The notes under the pieces: generated by a model
The model's database searches: none
The model's input: only the letters and a program-made list of their open reading frames with translations
Told to the model about the DNA's origin: nothing
NCBI GenBank assembly: GCA_903813345.2
Contig: CAIIXF020000012.1
Coordinates: 25,248,184-25,312,183, forward strand
Reading direction: 5' to 3'
DNA: 64,000 bases
From: Owenia fusiformis
Lineage: Eukaryota; Annelida; Polychaeta; Sabellida; Oweniidae
Shown here: one piece after another, positions 36,901 through 48,900 of the stretch
Position numbering within the stretch: position 1 is the first letter of the stretch
Layout of the letters: every line of letters begins with the position of its first letter
Position numbers and translations under genes: made by a program

Positions 36901-39900
36901 ACCTTAAGAATGGTACAGGTTCCTTGATGGCTTGAACCTGACATGCTGTTATTCATTGCATACCTTAAGAATGGTACAGGTTCCTTGATGGCTTGAACCT
37001 GACATGCTGTTATTCATTGGTACAGGTTCCTTGATGGCTTGAACCTGACATGCTGTTATTTATTGCATACCTTAAGAATGGTACAGGTTCCTTGATGGCT
37101 TGAACCTGACATACTGTTATTTATTGCATACCTTAAGAATGGTACAGGTTCCTTGATGGCTTGAACTTGACATGCTGTTATTTATTGCATACCTTAAGAA
37201 TGGTACAGGTTCCTTGATGGCTTGAACCTGACATACTGTTATTTATTGCACACCTTAAGAATGGTACAGGTTCCTTGATGGCTTGAACCTGACATACTGT
37301 TATTTATTGCATACCTTAAGAATGGTACAGGTTCCTTGATGGCTTGAACCTGACATGCTGTTATTTATTGCATACCTTAAGAATGGTACAGGTTCCTTGA
37401 TGGCTTGAACCTGACATACTGTTATCTATTGCATACCTTAAGAAAGGTACAGGTTCCTTGATGGCTTGAACCTGACATGCTGTTATTTATTGCATACCTT
37501 AAGAATGGTACAGGTTCCTTGATGGCTTGAACCTGACATGCTGTTATTTATTGCATACCTTAAGAATGGTACAGGTTCCTTGATGCCTTGAACCTGACAT
37601 GCTGTTATTTATTGCATACCTTAAGAATGGTACAGGTTCCTTGATGGCTTATGAACCTGACATGCTGTTATTTATTGCATACCTTAAGAATGGTACAGGT
37701 TCCTTGATGGCTTGAACCTGACATGCTGTTATTTATTGCATACCTTAAGAATGGTACAGGTTCCTTGATGGCTTGAACCTGACATGCTGTTATTTATTGC
37801 ATACCTTAAGAATGGTACAGGTTCCTTGATGGCTTGAACTTGACATGCTGTTATTTATTGCATACCTTAAGAATGGTACAGGTTCCTTGATGGCTTGAAC
37901 CTGACATACTGTTATTTATTGCATACTTTAAGAATGGTACAGGTTCCTTGATGGCTTGAACCTGACATGCTGTTATTCATTGCATACCTTAAGAATGGTA
38001 CAGGTTCCTTGATGGCTTGAACCTGACATGCTGTTATTCATTGCATACCTTAAGAATGGTACAGGTTCCTTGATGGCTTGAACCTGACATGCTGTTATTC
38101 ATTGCATACCTTAAGAATGGTACAGGTTCCTTGATGACTTGAACCTGACATACTGTTATTGATTGCATACCTTAAGAATGGTACAGGTTCCTTGATGGCT
38201 TGAACCTGACTTGCTGTTATTTATTGCATACCTTAAGAATGGTACAGGTTCCTTGATGGCCTGAACCTGACATGCTGTTATCCATTGCATACCTTAAGAA
38301 TGGTACAGGTTCCTTGATGGCTTGAACCTGACATGCTGTTATTCATTGCATACCTTAAGAATGGTACAGGTTCCTTGATGGCTTGAACCTGACATGCTGT
38401 TATTCATTGCATACCTTAAGAATGGTACAGGTTCCTTGATGGCTTGAACCTGACATGCTGTTATTGATTGCATACCTTAAGAATGGTACAGGTTCCTTGA
38501 TGGCTTGAACCTGACATGCTGTTATTCATTGCATACCTTAAGAATGGTACAGGTTCCTTGATGGCTTGAACCTGACATACTGTTATTGATTGGATACCTT
38601 AAGAATCGTACAGGTTCCTTGATGGCTTGAACCTGACATGCTGTTATTTATTGCATACCTTAAGAATGGAACAGGTTCCTTGATGGCTTGAACCTGTCGT
38701 GGTGTTATTCATTGCATACCTTAAGAATGGTACAGGTTCCTTGATGGCTTGAACCTGACATACTGTTATTGATTGCATACCTTAAGAATGGTACAGGTTC
38801 CTTGATGGCTTGAACCTGACATGCTGTTATTCATTGCATACCTTAAGAATGGTACAGGTTCCTTGATTGCTTGAACCTGACATACTGTTATTGATTGCAT
38901 ACCTTAAGAATGGTACAGGTTCCTTGATGGCTTGAACCTGACATGCTGTTATTCATTGCATACCTTAAGAATGGTACAGGTTCCTTGATGGCTTGAACCT
39001 GACATGCTGTTATTTATTGCATACCTTAAGAATGGTACAGGTTCCTTGATGGCTTGAACCTGACATGCTGTTATTCATTGCATACCTTAAGAATGGTACA
39101 GGTTCCTTGATGGCTTGAACCTGACATACTGTTATTGATTGCATACCTTAAGAATGGTACAGGTTCCTTGATGGCTTGAACCTGACATGCTGTTATTCAT
39201 TGCATACCTTAAGAATGGTACAGGTTCCTTGATGGCTTGAACCTGACATACTGTTATTGATTGCATACCTTAAGAATGGTACAGGTTCCTTGATGGCTTG
39301 AACCTGACATGCTGTTATTGATTGCATACCTTAAGAATGGTACAGGTTCCTTGATGGCTTGAACCTGACATGCTGTTATTTATTGCATACCTTAAGAATG
39401 GTACAGGTTCCTTGATGGCTTGAACCTGACATGCTGTTATTCATTGCATACCTTAAGAATGGTACAGGTTCCTTGATGGCTTGAACCTGACATACTGTTA
39501 TTGATTGCATACCTTAAGAATGGTACAGGTTCCTTGATGGCTTGAATCTGACATGCTGTTATTGATTGCATACCTTAAGAATGGTACAGGTTCCTTGATG
39601 GCTTGAACCTGACATGCTGTTATTGATTGCATACCTTAAGAATGGTACAGGTTCCTTGATGGCTTGAACCTGACATGCTGTTATTGATTGCATACCTTAA
39701 GAATGGTACAGGTTCCTTGATGGCTTGAACCTGACATGCTGTTATTGATTGCATACCTTAAGAATGGTACAGGTTCCTTGATGGCTTGAACCTGACATGC
39801 TGTTATTGATTGCATACCTTAAGAATGGTACAGGTTCCTTGATGGCTTGAACCTGACATGCTGTTATTCATTGCATACCTTAAGAATGGTACAGGTTCCT

Positions 39901-42900
39901 TGATGGCTTGAACCTGACATGCTGTTATTGATTGCATACCTTAAGAATGGTACGGGTTCCTTGATGGCTTGAACCTGACATGCTGTTATTCATTGCATAC
40001 CTTAAGAATGGTACAGGTTCCTCGATGGCTTGAACCTGACATACTGTTATTGATTGCATACCTTAAGAATGGTACAGGTTCCTTGATGGCTTGAACCTGA
40101 CATGCTGTTATTTATTGCATACCTTAAGAATGGTACAGGTTCCTTGATGCCTTGAACCTGACATGCTGTTATTCATTGCATACCTTAAGAATGGTACAGG
40201 TTCCTTGATGGCTTGAACCTGTCGTGGTGTAAATGGAGTCTTGAACCCACTGGATTTTTGTCTGCCCATATATGGTGTTAAGGAGGGCATCTTGGGAATC
40301 GGAGCTTCATTATTTCCACCCTCAGATCTTCTCTTTTTGGCTGACATCTTTGGGGTCACTGCAGATAATAAAGAATGCATATAAGAGAATAATTGTAAAG
40401 AATTAACATGCAAAATGTCACCACCTGCCATTTGTCACAGATGCCAAGTGCCAACAGCCAAACACCAACCGACAAACATCAACTGCCAAATTCCGAGCAC
40501 CAACAAAAAAGTTGACAAACAATATGTCATCAGTTGTGGTGGTGACATGAACAACAAGCATTGTTTATAACTTAACAAGGGATCTGTTCTAAAAAATTTC
40601 AAAACAACAGATGATTTGGGTGATAACTGGACAAAAAAACATGTTGCGTGTAAGCTTGATCAGCTCTGTAAGGCAAGCCATTTAAGTCAACTGAAGTGGA
40701 AATGACATTTTAGAACAATTCTAAGCCTCACCAGCCATTTGATCTCTGGTTTACAAGAAAATTACACACATTAAGGTTCACAATTGCAAACAAAATTAAT
40801 TAAGAAAAAATATTCAAAATTACACTTACCAAATGTCTCATTCTTTTGCACTGTATTTATGATGCGTTTACTCTTGCGCGCAAACAGCAAAGTTTGCTGC
40901 GTCTCATATAGATGGCTCTCTTCGGGTGCAACGTTGATAATGAGACAGCTGTGAGAATTACCTCCAAGGGCGTCCTGAAGAAGGCGAGTTAGCTTAGAGT
41001 CTCTGTATGGAATCCTAGCTTGGCCTTTGTTCAGTGCTTCAACCACATTACTCAAGGCTAGCAGAGAAAAGTGAATAGCACCACTTTCACGCATCCTGGA
41101 ATATAGATGTTGAAGAGTTACATTGGGTGCAATAAGAATGATATGTACTGTCCCATTTGTCCCAAATTACACAACTGAAACCTAAATGTTGGAGTCATAA
41201 ATTATTTATGAATAATAAAAACAATAGTTTTGGTGTCAAACAATTATGAGGACCATAAACTAATTTGGTTCAACTGTCTCAATGTGATAGATCATTGGGC
41301 CAATCTATAAGTTTTTTTTCAATTGTAATATTAAAAGAGACCTGGTTTTAAATCCATAATTAAAAGATGCTTGACAAGGAACACTGATACAATGATAAAC
41401 AGATCTACAAGGGTCGTTCAATAAACACTGATACAAATGTTTTTATATCCATAACTGTTACTGTTTGACGCAACCTTTTTATTGTTTATTGAAAAGTTAA
41501 AATTCTGAGGAAGAAACACGAAGTGTTTTCGAAACGTCAATAAACAATAAATTTAAGGTTGCGTCAAACAGTAACAGTTATGGATATAAAAATTGATTAC
41601 CAACCTGAAGAAACATGTTCAGAAACTGATACAAATGGTGTCCTATTTGCAAAGGGATCATGGTGAAATTTTTATGGATAAAGGCAATATGTATGTCTTT
41701 ATACTGACCAAATATTATGAATTTATTCTTATCACATACCTCTGTCCTTCATTCCCTGTCATTCTGTTGTTTTCAGAGCCAGCTAAGTCAGTGAGGTACA
41801 TTTTTCCATGACGTCTAGCAAATGGTTCAACTGCCTGGGTGCGAGTTACATTAAGGATGAGTATACTGTGACTCCTAGAGCTGTGCTCATTGAGGAGGGT
41901 AGATGCAGTGGTCCTAAATAGGAAAAATATATGTAATACATCGGTTTATTTTCTCCTAAACTATGTTCTTAATATGTCATAATCAATTTTCTATATTATC
42001 TTGTATTGTTGCCAGTGCTGGACAAGTGTTTGACTTGTCGTGACTCATGAATCTCCGATTAAACTTCCCAGTAGTCTCTACCTTATTCAGTTTAAAAAAG
42101 CTGTATGTACATACATAAGTACGAAAACATTTAAACTTGTGCGTCTGAGAATTCCCTGTTTTTATTGCAGAAACTTTATTTTTCAATTCTGCAATACCAG
42201 GATTAGTGAATCTTGGAAGTTATCATTTTCCCATCATTAATAAATTTGTTTACCAATTAACCAGTTGCTGTTTTGTTTTGTTTTGTTTTAGAGTGTAGTG
42301 TTGGAATGAGTGATTATGTTATGGATGAATGTGTGTGTTTGTGCAAAACCAATTTAAACAACATTTTTCACAGATGTTTATTTTAATCTATGGTGTACAA
42401 GTTTAGAATTATTTCCTTAAATACTCGAGGCTTACATCAGGGTAGAAAAAGAAATAATGTATTTAGATGGATTAAGAATCAATCCGCTGATATTGTGTTT
42501 TTACAAGAAACATTCAGTACTCCAAATGTAGAACAAAAATGGAGAAGTGATTGGAATAGTGAATGCTCCTTTAGTCATGGCACAAATCACAGTAAGGGTA
42601 CAATGATTTTATTCGGTAAAAAACTTGACTATGAAATTACCAATGTGAAACTTGACCAAAATGGCAGGTACATACTAATAAATATAAACATTGATGAAAA
42701 CCCTTTTACTTTGTTAAATATATATGCCCCCAATGAGAAACAACAACAAATAACCTTCTTCCGAAGCATGAATGAAATTTTAGAATCAAATGAACCTGAG
42801 AACTTAATAATTGGAGGTGATTTTAACTGCGCTCTGACTCAAATGGTTAAACAAGGTGGACATTTAGTGAAAGAAAAAGCCAAGGTAATAGATGAGATAG

Positions 42901-45900
42901 CAAAGATCAAAAATGTTTTTAGCCTAAAAGATATATGGAGAACCCAACACCCAATATATTTACATGGCACAATGCAGATTACAAGGTCCAATGCAGGCTT
43001 GACTATTTTTTGATGAGCTCCCATTTGGAAGACAACACAAGCAGTGATATAATAAATGCACCATCCCCAGATCACCTAGGCACTCAAATTACACTTAAAT
43101 CCAAAGACTATAAGAGGAAAGGTTCGGGCTTCTGGAAATTAAACACATCACATTTACAAAATGAAGAATTTAAAGAAAAAATGATCACTACCATAGAGGA
43201 AATAAAAGAAGAATCTATAGATTTAGTTGACCCAAGAATAAAATGGGATTTCATGAAAATGAAAATAAGAGAATCTTGTATTAAATATTCTAAAGAAAAA
43301 GCAAAACTAAAGAGAGAAGAGGAAAAGAGATTAATTGTTAGTGCAGATTTAGCTCAAATACAAGTTGATAGAGAACCAAATGAAGCAAACATAAATGAAT
43401 TAAAATCAATAAAAATAAAGTTAGAACTAATTCAAGAACACAAAACAAAGGGTCACATCATTAGATCTAAGGCAAAGTGGTACCAAGATGGAGAACAGTC
43501 TACAAAATATTTTTTCGACCTGGAGAAAAATCAATCATCGAATAAAGTTGTGAGTAAAATTACAAAGGAAGATGGAAATTTGATATCAGAGCCGAAGGAA
43601 ATATTAGAGGAACAGAAAATTTTTTATGAAAAACTTTATTCTTCTAGGTTTAAAGAGGATCAAAATACCCGAATCAACAATACCTTTTTTGAAAATGACA
43701 TTCCAAAAATAAGTGTTAATGATAAACTTAAATGTGAGCAACTAATGAGTGAAACTGAATGCATAAAAGTACTTAAAACCTTCAAAAAAGCCAAAACACC
43801 AGCCAAATTTTACATCACCTTTTGGAATAATATTAAAATTGAATTAATAAATAGCTTAAACTTTGCATTAGTAAATGGTGAACTATCTACTTCACAGAGA
43901 CGTGGCATCATAAGTTTAATCCCTAAAAAGACAGGACAAAATTAGCTAACTGGCGTCCCATTTCTCTCTTTAACACGGACTACAAGCTAATGACCAAAGT
44001 ATTTGCTGAAAGACTCAGAAACATCCTCCCAACTATAATAGATCCAGATCAAACAGGTTATGTTAAAAATAGATTTCTTGGAACAAATGTAAGACTTTTG
44101 AAAGATATTATGAAATACACTGATGAAGCTAATATACCAGGCCTCCTGCTGCTAGATTTCCAGAAAGCATTTGATTCTGTGGAGTGGTATTTCATTGAGA
44201 GAACTTTGGAAGCATTCGGTTTTGGAGATAAGTTCATTCAGTATTTTAAATGTATATATAACAAAAATGAGAGTTGTATACTTAAAAACGGTCAAACATC
44301 AAACTATTTTAGGATTCAAAGAGGCGTACGGCAAGGAGACTCATTAGCAGGAATATTGTTCATATTGGTAATGGAAATTTTAGCGGTATCAATAAGGAAA
44401 AATGAGAATATTGAAGGCATTGATATAAAAGGTGAGAAGGTGAGAATCTCTTTATACGCAGATGACCTCACCGTAATATTAAGAAATCAAAAATCTATAG
44501 ATGAATTAATGAAGACAATGAACGATTTCGAGAATAGTTCTGGACTTAAAATCAACAAAAATAAATCGGAACTGATGTGGATTGGATCTAACAAAACCAA
44601 ACAAGATAATTACAAAGAAATAAAGAAAACGAATGAAGTAACAGCACTGGGGTACTGCTTCACCTATTCAAACGAAACATCCATCCATAATAACATATTA
44701 CTAAAAAGATAGATAAAATAAAAAGTAAACTCAACATTTGGACGAGGAGGAACCTTAAACTTGAGGGTAAAATTTTATTAGCAAAGGCTCAAGGTATTTC
44801 ACAGATTACAAATATTGCTACTGTTGATAATATTCCTGAAAAGTATATAAAAGAAATTGATACCATTATAAGTGACTTTGTATGGGGTCATAAACCTGAA
44901 AAATTAAAAAAACAACTATGATAGGAAACATTTGTGATGGGGGATTAAAAATGCCTGACTTCAGAACACTAGATACAGCACTTAAAGTTTCATGGATAAA
45001 GCGTTGAACATCGGAAGAGGGTGGACAATGGAAAATTTTACCACATTTTTATTTAAAAGAAGTTGGAGGAAACTTGATATTTGAGTCAAATTATAAATTA
45101 GAAACCACTAAATTAAAGAATATACCAGCTTTTTACAATTCAATTCTTTAAGGATGGGAAGAAGTCAGAGGAGACAGAAAGCCTAACAGTAGCGAGGAAG
45201 TATTGAAACAACTCCTATGGAATAATCAACATATTTTGATAGCTGGAAAATCTAGTTTTAATAAAATCGGCAGAAGGAGTAAACCAAATAAGGGATATTA
45301 GGAACACAGAGAATTGATTTATGTCAAAACAAGAACTACAAACACAATACAGAGTAACATTAAATGATCTAGAATACAATGGTCTTATTTCTGCAATACC
45401 AAAAGAATGGAAACATCTCTTAAAAGAAAACCAGAAAGCTCCAGAAACACCAACAAAAGTTCCTCTCAATCCACAGTCCATAACATGCAAAGCAGCCCAT
45501 TCCATATTGAACAAAAGAAACACTGAATTACCAACAGCCATAGGGAAGATAAAGCAATATATAGGTGAAGAAGAAACCAAAGACTACTACCTACTCCCCC
45601 GTCAAATGACAAAGGACAAATACTTACAGGAATTCCAGTTTAAAATCTTGCATAATATTCTTGTCTGCGGTAAAAAACTCTTCATTATGAAAATAGATGA
45701 ATCAGCCATCTGTCCATATTGTGATGATGTCCACACAATAAACCACATGTTTTTTGAATTGTAATGTTACAAAAGCTCTATGGACTGATTTTCAATTGTT
45801 TGTTTCAAAATATAATTATAACATAGCGTTAAGTAACAAAGATATACTGTATGGCCATAAGCCAAAATACGACAAATATTTTAATTTCAATATTCTGATT

Positions 45901-48900
45901 TTAATCATGAAACATTTTTTTATAAACATTTTCTGAAGAAAACAAAACCTGTGTTCTTTGACTTTGTAATTAGCCTCAAACATTATGTGAACATAGCAAA
46001 TTATAATAATACCTGTGAAGAATGGAAATACATATATGAAAACATAGACTAATAAATGATCTATTTGTTTTTTCTTTTCGCTGAGTGAGAATGAATGTGC
46101 ACAAATGAGTATGAGTGGTGTATGTATGTATGAATGTATGAAAGTTTAATAATAATTTTTTCCCTTAATTGTTTTTACCATAGACACATGTATCTTATTA
46201 GGTATGCTAAAAAAACAAATGCATCACAGTTTATGAACCTCATGTTAAACACTGACTAAAATAATAAAAAAAAATTGTGATTTGCTGTATTAAATGTGAA
46301 TGAAATAATGTACAAATATATAATATGAAATAAATATTTAAAAGAAAAAAAAAAATCTTGTATTGTTGAAGTGAATTACTTGCTGTTGTCAAGGAGATTG
46401 AACACCTTAATAACTTGTTTCATTACACATCGCTTTTCAACTAAAAATATATTCTGCAAAATATTTAAAATCAATAAGGATTATTATTTTCATCACATCA
46501 TATTCATCGATTGCATTACTATATCCAAAATCATATGCTTACCTATTATTTGCTGCTAAACCAAAACTCTTATTGAACTCCTCTTTGTTTGTGATAATTT
46601 CTTTTGCCAGATCAGTGACAAAGATCTTTCCCCTAAGGTCACATCTTATTGCTAGATCTTGTTCCTTAGGTACAAGTAGATCGTGCACCTGAAAACCAAT
46701 ATACAAGCATAACAGGCAAAATGTTAACACTTGCCAATTGTTAAGGATGCCTCATACAAAACACTGACCACCAGACACCAATTGCCAAACACCATCCACA
46801 AAACAGTTAGAGACGAATTACAATATGGTAACACTTGTGGTGGAGACATAAATTATGTTACATCATAGAGATATTGATCTTTTCCCTTTGGGACAAGTGG
46901 ATCATACAGCTGAAAAACAATATACAAGTATAACAGGAAAAATGCTAACACCTGCCAATTGTTAAAGATGCCTCACACAAAACACCGACCACCAGACACC
47001 AACTGCCAAACACCATCCACAAAACAGTTGGAGACAAATAACAATATAGCAAGACTTGTGGTGGAGACATATCATGTTACATCATACAGAAATAGGTTTT
47101 GTTCCATTTGGTTAAGCAGGTTGTGCACCTGAAAATTATATTCAAGGAAACATATGCGTCATGTATACTGATGTGTTTCATAAAAGAGAGACTTTGCTAT
47201 GAAGATGAATAAATAGATGGCAGAACAAGATTGTAATGTGCTAGAAAGCAATACAGGTACTCTCTAGTAGAAAAACTGACAAAAGTTACATTATCTTAAT
47301 CATCACATTGAGAAACTAAAATGTAAAATTACCTTTTCATTATAAATTTCAAGATATGAATATGAGACCTCAGTCTTCCACCCCTCTTCTTTGGACTCTT
47401 CAATCAGTTGGAAGAGTCCATTTACTGACCTAGGAATGATTCCAGGGGCAGTAGGTGTGCCTAGCATGGTGTGGGTTTTGCCTGAAACAAATAATAAAAT
47501 TATTACCTTTAGCATGAGATTCAATAAGAAAAATGCATGTTTTTATATATACCCACTCCACAAGCTTTAGTAGTATAGTATGACTTTTCACCAATGGCTG
47601 AATGAATGGAGGTGGCATGAAAAGAGCTGAACCACAATGACTATCCAGGCCCTTTATATCGCGAGCAAGTTCCCGCTGACATCGTGAGCAATGAGCTCAT
47701 GTTAGAAGCAGGGCCTTGAGAGATATGATAAAATATAGTTATTGTTGAAGAACCCCGTTGCCCTGCAATTGAAATATCCATTGTACTATGAAATAAAGTT
47801 GTACTGAGTTTCACTTACCAAAGTTTCATAGAAAATTTTATATTTCAATTTTATCATATCTCTCAAGGCCTCGCTTCTAACATGAGCTCATTGCTCATGA
47901 TGTCAGCGGGGCCTGGATAGTCCCCATGTGAACTGTTTTGTAAAATGTGCCTTTAGCATGTTTACTTATGATGTTTCTTGGGTTTGCACACATGCATCAA
48001 TATAAGGCTTTTAAATTGTAAACAATAATTAAGATAAGCCATCTACTTTTAATAGCCCATAAAATCTATAAGAGAATCAGTTTGACCAAATGCTAATACC
48101 CTACATTAAATTATAGAAAAAAACTGTAAAACCTGTATATCTGAACACCTCTCAAAACCAAATACCTCTTAATGTGAACACTTTTTCATGGTCCCAATTT
48201 CCTCATCCTCCTAAGCAGTTGTCCAGAATCCGTACCTCCTTCTTCCCCCCTGCTATAAGCAGTTAGCATTTTCCCGATTAAGAACTCGCAATTTGATTGG
48301 CTGTTATCGGCGCATAATTAGATCACATGATTCAGTTTAATCGGGCGTGTCCAACTTGGTTATAGCAGGGAGTAAAAAGAAAGAAGATATTTTGGATTTT
48401 GAAGCCCTGTGATCAGAGGATGCAATTTCCTTGGAGGTACCCATTGACTCACATTTAGAGAAACCTTGTCATTGGAAACACCTATGAATCTGAATGCCTT
48501 TGACAAGTTCCAGTAGTCTACACTTCAGATAAGGCAGTGTTTGCAATAAAACTTGTCATAGTGGAACACCTTTGGAACCCCTTAAAAGTGTTCCACTTGG
48601 GAGGTGTTCCACTAACAGAGGTTCATTTAAAATTCAGTTGGTCATGAGACTCCAAAATGTGTTCCACTAACAGATATGTTCCCAATTCTATTGGCGTTCC
48701 ACTTTACAGGTTTTACTACATATATAATTCCTACCTGCACCAGTGGGGCCATATGCAAATATTGATACGTTCAAACCTTGCATGAGGTGCTTCAGACTGT
48801 CAATGGCACAATTGTTGTACACATCCACTTGGCTACAGTCACTGTTGAACACCCGTGCAAACCTATGGAGAAAATACAACCCACTATTATTTGCAATTAG

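Larger units (their letters stand above)
46655..47150 (-). repeat. ~220-bp tandem triplication containing the KIF22 exon 4 acceptor
   Basis: Units begin at about 46655, 46876 and 47095. Each starts with the first ~34 bases of exon 4 plus its acceptor; the first two continue through an ATGTCACCAC-family MITE. The upstream exon-like copies would read L-YDPLVPKGKD and V-HNLLNQMEQN, against VHDLLVPKEQD in the real exon. Confidence 0.85.

Noticed and set aside
36625-40221. Regular repeats resembling a CRISPR array
   Set aside because: Head-to-tail 61-bp units with no unique spacers, in a eukaryotic intron, and the unit is derived from KIF22 exon 7. It is a minisatellite.
42012-42389. ORF1 of the LINE
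   Set aside because: Only short frames; no RNA-binding or zinc-knuckle motif is visible, so it is treated as leader or truncated sequence.
47095-47131. Alternative exon 4 start
   Set aside because: The copy lacks the rest of the exon and runs into MITE sequence; it is a decayed tandem duplicate.
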